DNA of 64,000 nt from Magicicada septendecula (taxonomy: Eukaryota > Arthropoda > Insecta > Hemiptera > Cicadidae): positions 703,670,885-703,734,884 of the forward strand of contig CM068367.1 in the NCBI GenBank assembly GCA_034769895.1, written 5' to 3'. Below, piece after piece: positions 1 through 12,435 of this stretch; within the stretch, counting starts at the first letter, position 1, and each line of letters begins with the position of its first letter. The notes under the pieces are model-generated. The model had not been told where the DNA came from. It saw nothing but the letters and a program-made list of their open reading frames with translations, and did not search any database. The position numbers were made by a program, and so were the translations under genes.

Positions 1-942
1 GCAAATTCAAACAGAATCAAATAATTTTTTGCATACAGCCCTGATTTGTAGAGTACTCACAACCTAAATTTTTTGGTGCAGATCGGATGAGGGAAAGGGG
101 TAGTTTACCTGCAACGGTTTTTTTTTATCAAGGGTAATTTTGTTTGTTTGGCAAACGATAACGGCCGCAAATTCAAACAGAATCAAATAATGTTTCGCAT
201 ACCACCCTGAATTGTAGATTTTTCAAGACCTATTGTTTTTGGTGAAGATCGGTTAAGGGAAAGGGGTAGTTTACCTGTAACGTTTTATGTCTTAACACGG
301 GTATTTCCTATGGCAAACGATAACAGCCGCAAATTCAAACAGAATCAAACGATTATTTGCATACAGCACTAAATTGTAGAGTTCTCAAGACCTATTATTT
401 TTGGTAAAGATCGGTTGAGGGAAAGGGGTAGTTTACCTGCAACGTTTTTTTAACAAGGGTATTTTCTATGGCAAACGATAACAGCCGCAAATTCAAGCAG
501 AATCAAATAATGTTTTGCAAACAGCCCTGATTTGTAAAGTACTCAAGACATATTGTTTTTGGTGAAGATCGGTTAAGGGAAAGGGGTAGTTTACCTGCAA
601 CGTTTTTTTAACAAGTGTATTTTCTATGGCAAACGATAACAGCCGCAAATTCAAACAGAATCAAATAATGTTTTGCATACAGACCTGATTTGTAGAGTAC
701 TCAAGACCTGTTGTTTTTGGTGAAGATCGGTTAAGGGGAAGGGGTAGTTTACCTGCAACGTTTTTCTAACAAGGGTATTTTCTATGGCAAACGATAACAG
801 CCGCAAATTCAAACAGAATCAAATAATATTTTGCATACGTCCCTGAGTTGTAGAGGTCTCAAGGACTTTCGTTTTTGGTGAAGATCGGTTAAGGGGAAGG
901 GGTAGTTTACCTGCAACCTTTTATGTTTTAACAAGAGTAAAG

Positions 943-1327
943 TACTTGAAAATTTATTTAAACTTTTTCAAACAATGGTAATTGTTAAAAATAAAATAAT
1001 TTTGTTGCCAGGCAATAAAATTAAAATTTTTTCATTTTAATGTAAATCATGTATAAGAGAAAATATATCGCGCTTGGCAGGCGATATTAAGATTTAAATA
1101 TAAATCTTAGAATATGGAAGTCATGTATGGTTCTCCATACCGATATTTACTTCCATATTCCTTAAGGAATGGAAGTATGGTGATGGCAAAAAAAATTGTG
1201 TTCGAGATTATTGCAGATTCTGATTCTACTACACTCAAAACATGAAAAAAATTCGTTTTCCGAAAAGTGTCTGTGTGTCTGTCTGTCTGTCTATCTGTCT
1301 GTCTGTGTCTGTAGATTTGTTTTCTAT
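943..1327 (+). repeat. Array linker type A, copy 1
   Basis: It starts at ACTTGAAAATTTATTT. The first ~105 bp match the 5' region of the Helitron at 30217-30317. It continues through CGCTTGGCAGGCGATATT, then a junction: ATGGAAGT, hairpin GTATGGTTCTCCATAC, CGATATTT, then ACTTCCAT and the palindrome TTCCTTAAGGAA. It ends with a TGTC/TGTG-rich microsatellite (about 1269-1315) before monomers resume. The inverted ATGGAAGT / ACTTCCAT around the hairpin reads as the end of one unit joined to the start of the next. Confidence 0.8.
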
Positions 1328-2444
1328 GGCAAACGATAACTGCCGCAAATTCAAACAGAATCAAATAATGTTTTGTATACAGCTCTGATTTGTAGAGTAC
1401 TCACGACCTGTTGTTTTTGGTGCAGATCGGATGAGGGAAAGGGGTAGTTTACCAGCAACGGTTTTTTTTATCAAGGGTAATTTTGTTTGTTTGGCAAACG
1501 ATAACAGCCGCAAATTCAAACAGAATCAAATGATGTTTGGCATACAGCCCTGAATTGTAGAGTTTTCAAGGCCTATTGTTTTTGGTGAAGATCGGTTAAG
1601 GGATAGGGGTAGTTTACCTGTAACGTTTTATGTCTTAACAAGGGTATTTCCTATGGCAAACGATAACAGCCGCAAATGCAAACAGAATCAAACGATTATT
1701 TGCATACAGCACTAAATTGTAGAGGTCTCAAGATCTATTATTTTTGGTAAAGATCGGTTGAGGGAAAGGGGTAGTTTACCTGCAACGTTTTTTTAACAAG
1801 GGTATTTTCTATGGCAAACGATAACAGCCGCAAATGCAAACAGAATCAAATAATGTTTTGCATACAGCCCTGATTTGTAGAGTACTCAAGACCTGTCGTT
1901 TTTGGTGAAGATCGGTTAAGGGGAAGGGGTAGTTTACCTGCAACGTTTTTTTAACAAGGGTATTTTCTATGGCAAACGATAACAGCCGCAAATTCAAACA
2001 GAATCAAATAATGTTTTGCATATAGCCCTGATTTGTAGAGTACTCACGTCCTGTTGTTTTTGGTGAAGATCGGTTAAGGGGAAGGGGTAGTTTACCTGCA
2101 ACGTTTTTTTAACAAGGGTATTTTCTATGGCAAACGATAACAGCCGCAAATTCAAACAGAATCAAATAATGTTTTGCATATAGCCCTGATTTGTAGAGTA
2201 CTCACGTCCTATTGTTTTTGGTGAAGATCGGTTAAGGGGAAGGGGTAGTTTACCTGCAACGTTTTTTTAACAAGGGTATTTTCTATGGCAAACGATAACA
2301 GCCGCAAATTCAAACAGAATCAAATAATGTTTTGCATACAGCCCTGATTTGTAGAGGTCTCAAGGACTTTCGATTTTGGTGAAGATCGGTTAAGGGGAAG
2401 GGGTAGTTTACCTGCAACCTTTTACGTTTTAACAAGAGTAAAGT

Positions 2445-2815
2445 ACTTGAAAATTTATTTAAACTTTTTCAAACAATGGTAATTGTTAAAAATAAAATAA
2501 TTTTGTTGCCAGGCAATAAAATTAAAATTTTTTCATTTTAATGTAAATCATGTATAAGAGAAAATATATCGCGCTTGGCAGGCGTTATTAAGATTTAAAT
2601 ATAAATCTTAGAATATGGAAGTCATGTATGGTTCTCCATACCGATATTTACTTCCATGTTCCTTAAGGAAATGGAAGTATGGTGATGGCAAAAAAAATCG
2701 TGTTCGAGATTATTGTAGATTCTGATTGTACTACACTCAAAACATGAAAAAAGTCGTTTTTCGAAAAGTGTCTGTGTGTGTGTCTGTCTGTGTGTCTGTA
2801 GATTTTTTTCCTATG
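2445..2815 (+). repeat. Array linker type A, copy 2
   Basis: Near-identical to the linker at 943: Helitron-like ~105 bp, GCTTGGCAGGCG, terminal hairpin, ACTTCCATGTTCCTTAAGG start, then a shorter (TGTG/TGTC)n tract around 2768-2800. It lies 1501 bp from the first copy. The microsatellite length differs between the copies, as expected for slippage. Confidence 0.8.
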
Positions 2816-4600
2816 GCAAACGATAACAGCCGCAAATTCAAACAGAATCAAATAATTTTTTTGCATACAGTCCTGATTTGTAGAGTACTCACGACGTTTT
2901 GTTTTTGGTGAAGATCGGTTGAGGGAAAGGGGTAGTTTACCTGCAACGGTTTTTTTTATCAAGGGTAATTTTTTTTGTTTGGCAAACGATAGCAGTCGCA
3001 AATTCAAACAGAAACAAATAATGTTTCGCATACAGCCCTGAATTGTAGAGTTCTCAAGATCTGTTGATTTTGGTAAAGATCGGTTAAGGGAAAGGGGTAG
3101 TTTACCAGCAACATTTTATGTTTTAACAAGGGTATTTTCTATGGCAAACGATAACAGCCGCAAATTCAAACATATTCAAATAATTTTTTGCATACTGCTC
3201 TGGATTGCAGAGTTCTCAAGATCTATTGTTTTTGGTGAAGATCGTTTCAGGCAAACGGGTAGTTTACCGGCAACGTTTTATGTTTTAAAAGGGTATTTTA
3301 TATGGCAAACGATAAGGGCCGAAAATTCAAACAGAATCAAATAAGTTTTTGCATACAGCCCTGATTTGTTTAGTACTAAAGACCTTTTGTTTTTGGTGAA
3401 GATCGGTTAAGGGAAAGGGGTAGTTTACCTGCAACATTTTATGTTTTATCAAAGGTATTTTCTATGGCAAACGACAACAGCCGCAAATTCAAACAGAATC
3501 ATATAATACTTTGCATACAGCCCTGAATTGTAGAGTTCTCAAGACGTGTTGGTTTTAGTGAAGATCGGTTAAAGGAATAGGGTAGTTTACCTGCAACATT
3601 TTATGTTTTAACAAGGGTAATTTTTTATATGACGAACGATAACTGCCGTACTTTAAAACAGAATCAACTACTCTTCTGCATACCTTTTTGAATTATACAG
3701 AACTCAAGGTCTGTTGATTTTGTTGAAGATCGGTTGAGGGAAAGGGGTAGTTTACCTGCAACGTTTTATGTTTTAACAAGGGTAATTTTTTATATGACGA
3801 ACGATAACTGCCGTACTTTAAAACAGAATCAACTACTCTTCTGCATACCTTTTTGAATTATACAGAACTCAAGGTTTGTTGATTTTGTTGAAGATCGGTT
3901 GAGGGAAAGGGGTAGTTTACCTGCAACGTTTTATGTTTTAACAAGGGTAATTTTTTCTATGACGAACGATAACTGCCGTAAATTCAAAGAGAATCAAATA
4001 ATGTTTTGCATACAGCCCTGAACTGTAGAGTTCTCAAGACCTATTGTTTTTGGTGAAGATCGATTAATGGAATAGGGTAGTTTACCAGCAACGTTTTATG
4101 TTTTATCAAAGGTGTTTTATATGGCAAACGATAATAGCCGCAAATTCAAACAAAATCAAATAGTGTTTTGCATACAGCCCTGAATTGTAGTGTTCTCACG
4201 ACGTTTTGATTTTGGTGAAGATCGGTTAAGGGAAAGGGGTAGTTTACAAGCAACGGTTTTTTATCAAGGGTAATTTTTTTCTATGGTAAACGATAACAGC
4301 CGCAAATTCAAACAGAATCAAATGATGTTTTGCATACTGCCCTGTATTGTAGATTTCTCAAGGCCTATTGGTGTCGGTGAAGATCGGTTAAGGGAAAAGG
4401 GTAGTTTACCTGCAACATTTTATGTTTTAACAAGGGTAATTTTTAATATGACGAACGATAACTGCTGTAAATTCAAACAGAATCAAATATATTTTTGCAT
4501 GCCTCCCTGAATTGTAGAGTACTGAAGGTCTGTTGATTTTGGAGAAGATCGGATAAGAGAAAGGGGTAGTTTACCTGAAACGTTTCATGATTTAACAAGA

Positions 4601-5082
4601 GTAAAGTACTTAATTTTTGTAAATAAAGTATCCTCATAAGAAGCTCATAATAATCCACTGTAGAAACGTAGATGAAATATCTATAAATGAAGAGGTTAAG
4701 TGAACGGGGTAGGGGTAATTTTCTATTATTAAAATTTATAGTTGATGGTGGAGGTGAGAATTTTTTATATGTGTACTACGTTATCGGCAACAAAGAAGTA
4801 GTTTTTTGTTAAAATTGCTTCCCGGCCTGTTTAGCCGTAGTCCAAAGTTTTCTGCAAAACCAGACTTTTCGGCAGTGGCATCGACTGCCATCATCAGTGA
4901 AAATCGAGTGCGAAAACGTGAGGTGGTATACGTTAGTGACCACAGTATTGCTGAATACATTAATGCTGAAGCAATAAGTAGAAAGACGTAGTTCCTATGG
5001 AAATATTTCATTTCGAATATGATTTTAAATATAATTCTTAGAACATGGAAGTCATGTATGGTTCTCCATACCGATATTTTTC
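4601..5082 (+). repeat. Array linker type B, copy 1 (Penelope-LTR-like)
   Basis: It begins GTAAAGTACTTAATTTT after a degenerate monomer, passes an AT-rich stretch and then a segment carrying CCCGGCCTGTTTAGCC and a hammerhead-like motif on the minus strand (4867-4897). It ends at GAACATGGAAGTC, the hairpin GTATGGTTCTCCATAC and CGATATTT. The minus-strand reading frame (SLTYTTSRFRTRFSLMM type) recurs in every B linker and has no independent coding support. Confidence 0.75.
4867..4897 (-). other. Hammerhead-like motif in linker B
   Basis: On the minus strand: CTGATGA, an unpaired T, stem GGCAGT / ACTGCC with a 7-nt loop, then GAAA (followed here by AGTC). The extra T between CTGATGA and the stem departs from a canonical hammerhead core, and I could not find a convincing stem I, stem III and cleavage triplet. 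It is a structural motif, not a proven ribozyme. Confidence 0.4.
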
Positions 5083-5888
5083 TATGGCAAACGATAACAG
5101 CCGCAAATTCAAACAGAATCAAATAATGTTTTGCATACAGCCCGGAATAGTAGAGTTCTCAAGACTTGTTGGTTTTGGTGAAGATCGGTTAAGGGAAAGG
5201 GGTAGTTTACCTGCAACGTTTTTTTATCAAGGGTAATTTGTTTCTATGGCAAACGATAACAGCCGCAAATTCAAACAGAATCAAATAATGTTTTGCATAC
5301 CTTTTTGAATTAAAGAGAACTGAAGTTCTGTTGATTTTGTTGAAGATCGGTTAAGGGAAAGGGGTAGTTTACCATCAACATTTTATGTTTTAACAAGGGT
5401 AATTTTTTATATGGCGAACTATAACTGCCGTAAATTCAAACAGAATCAACTACATTTTTGCATACCTTTTTGAATTAAAGAGATCTCAAGGTTTTTTGAT
5501 TTTGTTGAAGATCGGTTAAGGGAAAGGGATAGTTTACTAGCAACATTTTATGTTTTAAGAAGGGTAATTTTTTTTTGACGAAAGATAACTGCCGTAAATT
5601 CAAAAAGAATCAAATAATTTTTTGCATACTTTCCTGAATTGTAAAGCTCAAGGCCTACTGATTTTGGTGAAGATCGGTTAAGGGAAAGGGGTAGTTTACC
5701 TGCAACATTTTATGTTGTAACAAGAGAAATGTTTCCATGACGAACGATAACTGCCGCACATTCAAACAGAATCAAATATTTTTTGCATGCGTCCCTGAAT
5801 TGTAGAGGACTGAAGGTCTATTGATTTTGGAGAAGATCGGATAAGAGAAAGGGGTAGTTTACCTGAAACGTTTTATGATTTAACAAGA

Positions 5889-6366
5889 GTAAAGTACTTA
5901 ATTTTTATAAATAAATTATCCTGATAAGAAGCTCATAATAATCCACTGTAGAAACGAAGATGAAATATCTATAAATGAAGAGGTTAGGTGAACGGGGTGG
6001 GGGTAATTTTCTATAAATGAAAATTATAGTTGAAGGGAGAGGGGAGAATTTTGTATATGTGTACTACGTTATCGGGAACAAAGCAGTAGTTCTTTGTTAA
6101 AATTCCTTCCCGGGCTGTTTAGCTTTAGTCCAATGTTTTCTGAAAAACCAGACTTTTCGGCAGTGCCATCGACTGCCATCATCAGTGAAAATCGAGTGCG
6201 AAAACGTGAGGTGGTATACGTTAGTGACCACAGAACTGTGGTTAAGGCTGAAGCAATAAGTAGAAAGAAGTAGTTTCTATAGAAATATTTCATTTCGAAT
6301 ATGATTTTAAATATAAATCTTAGAACATGGAAGTCATGTATGGTTCTCCATACCGATATTTTGTAT
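5889..6366 (+). repeat. Array linker type B, copy 2, right end of array 1
   Basis: Same module as at 4601, with the motif at 6155-6185 on the minus strand. It terminates array 1: after hairpin GTATGGTTCTCCATAC and CGATATTTT the sequence changes to unrelated AT-rich DNA. The same terminal sequence closes array 2 at about 52208 and, inverted, array 3 at about 55230. Confidence 0.78.
6155..6185 (-). other. Hammerhead-like motif in linker B, copy 2
   Basis: Same arrangement as at 4867: minus strand CTGATGA, T, GGCAGT, loop, ACTGCC, GAAA. The stem is intact. Confidence 0.4.
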
Positions 6367-8341
6367 TTTGAAACTGTCAAACCTAAAAAAAAAAAAATAG
6401 TGTTCCAATTTGTTCTACTACAAAATTAATACATAACTATAAATTTTTGTTTAGGCCCACTATTGTATACTATGTTTCTTACCACTTGAAGAAAACAAGC
6501 AATGAAAAGTAGAACAAACTAATTCTTATGTAAACATTAATAAATATTCTAATATGGAGATATGAGAAATGCAAACTGAACAGAAATTTTATTTGTCTTT
6601 ACTTACAACATAGTATCACAGTTGCATGTCTGTTGTGTTGTCTTTATAGGATAAGCAAGCTACAGGTTTTAAATAAATAATTTATTTTTATGTTTACATA
6701 TTAGAAAAGAGTATCTTTATAACATTCAACTGATAGCTAACAAATTTTATTGTTTATTTTGTTCTGCAGTTTCAACAAAAGTTATGTAGCTTCATTTAGT
6801 GGATTTTCAAAATTTTCATTAGTAAAAGGTGGCAAATTTAAATAAAACTGTTAAATGACTTCATGACTATTTTACACAATATAAGGGTGATGGGATATTG
6901 TGCCAGATAAATAACCATGTACAGTCTGAAAGTAAAATATTTTTAAAATTTAAATATTTGATGTAAATTTAGAAATGGTTTCTTCTACGTCAGTTAAATA
7001 AAAACAAGTGTCATAATTCTTAAATAAAATTGTTTTTTCTTTAATGCATAGTTTTACTTTCGAATTTCTTGATACTAGTACATATAGTTTTCTTGAATTT
7101 GACCAGTCTATTTAAAATTAATACATTCAATAAACTTTAGGTCTTCAAAACTTAATTTAACGTAATATATGTTTTTCTTGAAATACTATTTAAAGGAAAT
7201 ATCAAGAGTAAGAAAAAAAAACAAAGGTATATGCAATTAACTTGTTATACATGTGAGTGATAAAATTTACAAAATATTAATGCACAAGAATCTTTTACAA
7301 TTAAAACATTATTGTGTTACATATGGAAAATGATGATTTGAATGTGCAAAAATGAAATTCTAATGGAAGGAAATAATCAGTTATTTAATATTTAACGACT
7401 ATTCTGCATTGGAACTTTCTCTTATATTTAGTTTTTTTTTAAACTTCCTGTTAATAGAAGTTTGAATAGCAACATTAAGAAAAATTAAGTACCTAGTGTA
7501 AAAATTTTCAGTTTTTGTTACAGCTGCTGTTAATCTCGTGTTAACCATTTCTTGGATAAAACAGGCAGAGTATGTAGTAGGAGCATAGAGTAGATATACT
7601 CGTAATAATTTCAGTAGTTTTTGTACCAGTTTTAATTAAGGAAAATCAAGTGTAATAAACTTAAGATTTCCTTCAAATATATTACAGTATAATCTATCCC
7701 AAAAACAGATTAGAAAATGATTTAATTTGATGTAAAACTATTTTTTTCAATCAAGTTGTTCTAATTATTATACTCTTCACACACAGAGCTGTTTCCTTTC
7801 ATGAGATGGGTGTTGACCATTATTTGTTTTTCACCTCTTACGATTCATCTCTCAGACTGAAGATGAAGTTTGAGCTACTGAAACGTATTTATATTAAACT
7901 TAAAATTTAATAGTGGTAGAGATTACCTGGGTTGTCTTTAAGTAATTTGTCATAATAACAAGAGTAGAAATAGAAGAATACATAAAATAAAGTCTATACA
8001 AAATGCGTATAAACTATACCTGAATCAATTTATCAGACCTACAGGATTCACTAATCATACACTGAAGTCACAGTCACGCTTCTGCCTTTTATTATTGAGA
8101 ATTTTTAGGGAAGTGATTATGGAATTAAGGTATTTGTTTTCCGATAAATTCATTGTAGGCCTACTGAAAGTAAAATGATCATGTTGTTATCTGTCTATAT
8201 GTTATCTGTAATATGTTATTATTTAATTTATGTAAGCGCTGTTTGGTATTACTACTTCTTGTGTCTTAGTTATTTCAGCTACATTGGAAGTATTTAGGCA
8301 GTTTTGGTTTTGTAACTGACATACTTTGTTTACTGTTTCAG
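6367..8341. other. AT-rich non-coding stretch before the first exon
   Basis: No coding region, RNA gene or clear mobile element could be supported. A weak copy of the CTGAAGA...GAAACG motif lies at 7857-7883 on the plus strand (only AGT/ACT could pair). The right edge is the intron end TACTTTGTTTACTGTTTCAG that precedes the exon at 8342, so at least one upstream exon, probably 5' untranslated, should exist elsewhere. Confidence 0.5.
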
Positions 8342-9375
8342 GTTCTGCAGAAGAGATAGAAATTTATGTAACAAAAGTATGAGAATAAAGGAGAAACTGC
8401 CGTGGTCAATAGAGTCTCCGCGTATCCACCTGGTGCAGCCTAATGAACGTGCTCCATTAGTGCACGAAGTCGTCTCACGCCAACCGTCTCTTAGCGAAGA
8501 CGACACGATACTTTTCACTTTGGCCGATCAAGAATGGAAACCACCGAAAACTCTTAAGAAAGACGAATCTGTCGGCGACAGAGATAAGAACAGCGTCACA
8601 ACGCAGGAGACCTATGTTCTTAAGTGTGGATTCATATCGCCGGCTATATATCCGGAAAGTCAACAGCAGTCACGGAAATTCGCCACTGTTAAAAGAAACG
8701 CATTTTTTAATATCAGCACGTCGAGCCGGAGTTCCTCGTCCTCTTCAAGCAACGAAGTTATTTGTGACAAAACAACAAATACCGTTGGACAGCATTCAGA
8801 GTTTCGTCTCTATGAAGACAACATAAAAAATAAACCAAATTTTGACGAGATTATTCAAGAACTAAAAAATGAAAGCAGAAAGAATTCAAGGGCCTCGGAT
8901 TTTTCAGCTGTTAACAGAACCATCTGCAGAAATAACTCGTTGGACGTGGACGATCCAACGTTTTGTTACGTAGACATAGATTTAAATTACAGAGACGATG
9001 ACGCAAGAAAACCTGTTAGAAAATCTTTCAGCGAAGAAACGTTTGATAAAAATAAAATACAAAATTTACAAGAACGGAACGCCGCGCTTAAGAATTGCAC
9101 AAAACGATTACGAACAGTATCGAGAACGTCGTCGTGCGACGAGTGGTGTGAAGAAATTTGGAATAAAATGAATCCAAATGATAAACGACGTGTTTCTCAA
9201 ATGGTCGACGAACTGTTGGCAGAAATATATGGTTTATCTGTCAGACCTCGCAAAAAGTTTGGAATTTCGAGTCGCCAGTCGAGTTACACACTAGAGGACG
9301 CCGACGTCTTTACTGAGCACGATGACGGAAAATCACTTACTGAAGAATGGCGAAGAAAAACACTGGAGAGAAAAG
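8342..9375 (+). CDS. TBC1D30-like RabGAP, N-terminal exon
   Basis: An internal exon bounded by a polypyrimidine tract plus CAG at 8339-8341 and by AAAAG/GTCAGT, with GT at 9376-9377. The likely start is ATG 8379 (A at -3); the frame stays open upstream to the splice site, so an earlier start cannot be excluded. About 332 codons of polar, serine-rich sequence (a run of SRSSSSSSSN near residue 110) end in a better ordered part: EIWNKMNPNDKRRVSQMVDELLAEIYG-type text near residues 253-280, where VDELLAEIYG resembles the LLNELY segment of TBC1D30. The exon ends on the first base of a codon and fits the exon at 25051. Known for the family: TBC1D30 is a Rab GTPase-activating protein linked to Rab8 and ciliary membrane traffic. 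The catalytic TBC domain is not in this window. Identification rests mainly on the second exon and remembered homology. Confidence 0.72.
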
Positions 9376-9540
9376 GTCAGTTTTTACTTTATTTACTATT
9401 AAGACAGTGAATCAGACTTCTTCATAAGCAGTATTTCCCTCATTCCTTATCATGCCCATGAGATCATGGCCTATATATATATATTGCTAAGAGGATTACA
9501 GTAATTGTTAAATTTTGTAATTCTAATTTTTAATTATCTC

Positions 9541-9660
9541 AATTTTCCGGGCTTTTAGGCCGTGGTCCGGATAGTCTATGTCCACTTCCAGACGTTTCGA
9601 CCGTACCCATGATGGACATCTTCAGTAACTCTGGACACAAATCACAAACATCCGCGAACG
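9541..9660 (-). repeat. Penelope-LTR-like segment with hammerhead-like motif
   Basis: It shares CCGGGCTTTTAGGCCGTGGTCC and GACGTTTCG with the B linkers of the satellite arrays, but the sequence between differs. Minus-strand motif at 9595-9625: CTGAAGA, T, an imperfect hairpin (GTCC / GGTC with a mismatch), GAAACGTC. It lies just 3' of the Jockey-type remnant on the minus strand and may be a separate insertion. Confidence 0.45.
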
Positions 9661-9699
9661 AATACAAAGACTTCTATTCCAACTGGAGTTGGGAGAGTC

Positions 9700-11060
9700 G
9701 TGCAGTGTCCTGAGTCTCCAAATGGGCTCCTGCCACTGGTTTGATTTGATTTTTTATTTGTCTACTTGTGGGAGGCGACCCTCGATTAATGGATTATACC
9801 ACCGGGACTAACAAACGGAGTTGCTTCCAAGACTCACCTGGACTTGTATTGTATTTGCCGAATCCGGAGATTAGGGGATTGAGGGTTACTACTCGATCCC
9901 CCCGACCATAGAATCTAGGCTCCACACGTTTCAGGGTATCATCAATAGAGCGGACACCTAGTCCTCTTCTGAAAGATCGAGAAGAGAACCAACGGGGGCT
10001 TTGTAAGCAAGCTTAAGTCCTCGGTCGAGAACGCTCTGGAGCGACTTTCTATGACGGCGGACAAGGGGTAACCGGGACAAGCGTAGGTAATCACCGACAA
10101 CACACATGTGTTGACTATGAGCCGGGGGTCATCGCCGGACTCGAAAACACGGGCCAAAGTGTACTGAGTTACGCCGAAACCCGCTGACGGATCTTCTGAG
10201 CATGGATTCACCAGGTGAGTCGAGAGTCTAGGTTGAAACCCGAGGTACTTCACGCTATTAGTCCAGGGCAACTCGACTGTTCCTTGTCGAGGCCGCTTCC
10301 GGTGTCTCGAGAATATTACCGCTGCGCTCTTAGTAGCGTTAACGGGAACTCTCCAGTTCTCGGCCCATCCGACATACGCCTAGAGTTGGCGCTGTAGCTT
10401 GATGGCCGCAAAGTTGGCAAACAGAGACAGCCTTACTTCAGCCACCCAGGGCGTGTCATTGACGAACACCGAGAACAGGGGAGGCCCAAGGACGCTGCCC
10501 TGAGGGACGCCAGCGGTAATACGCCTCTCCTAAGAGAGAGCGTGGTCTATTATCATTCGGAAGCTACGGTCTCGCAGAAAGCTGTCTATCAGTCGAACGT
10601 AGAAATCTAGTACAAGGGCTACCGTTGGCTTGTACAGGACACCCTCGTGCCTCACTCGGTCGAAGGCTTTCTCTACGTCCAGAAAAAACGCGGTCGTCTA
10701 TTTGCCCTGGCAGCCGGCCTCGGTTATGCTCTCCACGAGTCTCATCGTTTGATGAGTCGAGGAGTTCATTTCACGAAAGACGAACTGTACGGGAATCAGC
10801 ACTGGACGTCTTTCCAGGTGATCGTGGATCCGACGCTGGATTAATCGTTCGAAAACATTCGACGTCGCGGACAGGAGGCTAACAGGTCTGAGGTTATCCG
10901 CGCGAGAAGAATTCTTTCCCGGCTTAGGTATTACGATCACGGTGGCTGTTTTCCATTTCACCGGAAAGTAGGTCAGCCTGAGGAACCTTTCTGTGACGTT
11001 TGCCTTTTCGGGGAAATCTAAGCATGTGTGGCGGCGGCAAGGGAGGATCAAGGGTCGTGG
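9700..11060 (-). pseudogene. Jockey-clade LINE reverse transcriptase, dead
   Basis: Minus-strand remnant. From the right: WKTATVIVIPKPGK and NLRPVSLLSATSNVFERLI (RT motifs 0-1), then in the same frame FFLDVEKAFDRV (motif A), RITAGVPQGSVLGPPLFSVF (motif B), and a FANFAA where the catalytic F/YADD should be. In-frame stops occur at about 10698 (TAG), around 10530 and near 10381. The thumb region (SVKYLGFQPRL, 9942-10271) follows in a third piece, then an untranslated tail. The endonuclease half is missing, as usual for 5'-truncated copies. Both aspartates of the catalytic box are changed, so this is an old, inactive copy. GC content is higher than its surroundings, consistent with an inserted element. 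Confidence 0.8.
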
Positions 11061-11984
11061 CAGGCAAACTGAACTGTAAGTATCACGACTGGAATAGTCG
11101 CTTGACTACTCCGAACGAAAGCGCTTACGCAGATTTGTCGACGCTCACGTTTAATTTAACTAGTTCAACGCTCTTGTTTAACTATCACTTATTTTCGAGG
11201 TTGTAGACTCAAAATTTTATAAATGTGTTCATTTCCAAGTATCTTGAACGTGTCTGCATAATTAGTATGTTCCAAACATTGACGTAATTATCTGTTGTTG
11301 CCAAGTCTTGATTCTACTTTTATCATTATCACTATTGCAATAACTTGACAAGTGGAAAGAGTTTTTACTGAGAAAAACGTCTTACTGGTAAAGAAAGTAA
11401 AAAACGTTTCTACTGGTCAAATTATTGATATAGTGCAATACTGCAATACTGATGTTAACTATTGCCAAAATGATAAAATCCTATAATACTTCATGTAGGC
11501 ACGAAAATGTTAAACACTTTAATTTCCTCTCCATTGCGAGTAAATAATAAAATGCATATAAACTTATATGTGTGTATACGTAACGTTGATCGGTAATTTA
11601 TTTCACTGAGTAAAAAACAGACGTGACTTCATTAGATGTGACTACTTTCTTACCATCTCGTCCAACAGTGGATAGTGAGGAGATCTTACAATCCCTCTAT
11701 TATCGGGGTCGGGTATGTGTTACAGGTACCGAAAGACTTGGTCTAGAAAAAAGGCGTGATAAAGCTGAAATAAGTTTCTTTTAGCCCCTGCTTGTAAACA
11801 TTGATGTCGTTCTCATAATATAAACGTACATATTATTGTCACAATTATATTGTATGTACGAACATGTGCGTCTTTGTACATTTGAGCATTTGTATTGTGT
11901 ACGCATTTACGAACATGACAAAGATTTGAATACACCACAACTATAAGGATTAAATAATATCCTTGTTTCGTTATTAATAATTAG
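11061..11984. other. AT-rich intronic sequence, no feature seen
   Basis: No reading frame of merit, RNA gene or recognisable repeat. The right edge runs into a short (TTA)n tract at about 11985-12002. Confidence 0.4.
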
Positions 11985-12056
11985 ATTATTATTATTATTA
12001 TTACACAAATTTACTAAAACATCTTATTAATAATTTTATTGACATTTTTCACATGC

Positions 12057-12081
12057 TTTCGAGGTCTAGTCGCATCGTCAG
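12057..12081 (-). other. Hammerhead-like motif next to the Penelope remnant
   Basis: Minus strand CTGACGA, T, a 13-nt insert, GAAAGCATG. The hairpin is poor in this copy. Its position on the 3' side of the GIY-YIG fragment is what ties the motif to a Penelope-like element. Confidence 0.3.
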
Positions 12082-12435
12082 CTCGATTAAATTATGCTTC
12101 GCCATTAATGGAACTGCTGTTCAAGCTGATTTGTTTCCTTCTGTCCTTTTCAGCTTATTGTCGTCGTATTTGTGTGAGCGTGAAATTAATTTTTGCGTAT
12201 GTGAGTGTGTTTTTGTGTAAGATGTGTATAATTCACATGGCTGTTAATTTGTTAATCAATCGAAGACTCGTTGGCAACTTGATTACTTAAACATATTACT
12301 TAAACAGACGTAAATAAACAAACACGTTTGGTAGTTTCACAAAATTTATTGTTAAACTCTGACAATTGTTTTAGGGGACTAGGTTATTCTCAAAGAGCTG
12401 GTAAGAACAACTAAAGACAAAGAATGTGTTAGGGG

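Larger units (their letters stand above)
1..6366 (+). repeat. Composite satellite array 1
   Basis: Tandem monomers of about 158-168 bp fill most of this stretch. Landmarks in each monomer are TATGGCAAACGATAAC, CAAATTCAAACAGAATCAAA, GCATACAGCCCTGA, GAAGATCGGTTAAGGG and GGTAGTTTACCTGCAACG. Spacing of the TATGGC landmark is 158 bp for the pair at 625 and 783; copies carrying the longer TTTTATGTTTTAACAAGGG tail are nearer 168 bp. The tandem run is interrupted by two linker types: A at 943-1327 and 2445-2815, and B at 4601-5082 and 5889-6366. The two A linkers are 1501 bp apart, giving a higher-order repeat. The array is already running at base 1, so its left end is outside the window. The right end is sharp, just after a hairpin (GTATGGTTCTCCATAC). 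Short reading frames beginning MANDN in these monomers are by-products of the repeat. Confidence 0.93.

Noticed and set aside
3141-3344. Reading frames starting MANDN in satellite monomers (also 4283-4510, 5045-5236, 57860-58087)
   Set aside because: They arise because some monomers are close to 168 bp (56 codons). Most monomers have stops (CCCTGAATTGTAG) and there is no conserved protein signal.
1-6366. CRISPR-like array of repeats
   Set aside because: Monomers are head-to-tail without unique spacers and are far too long; the genome is eukaryotic.
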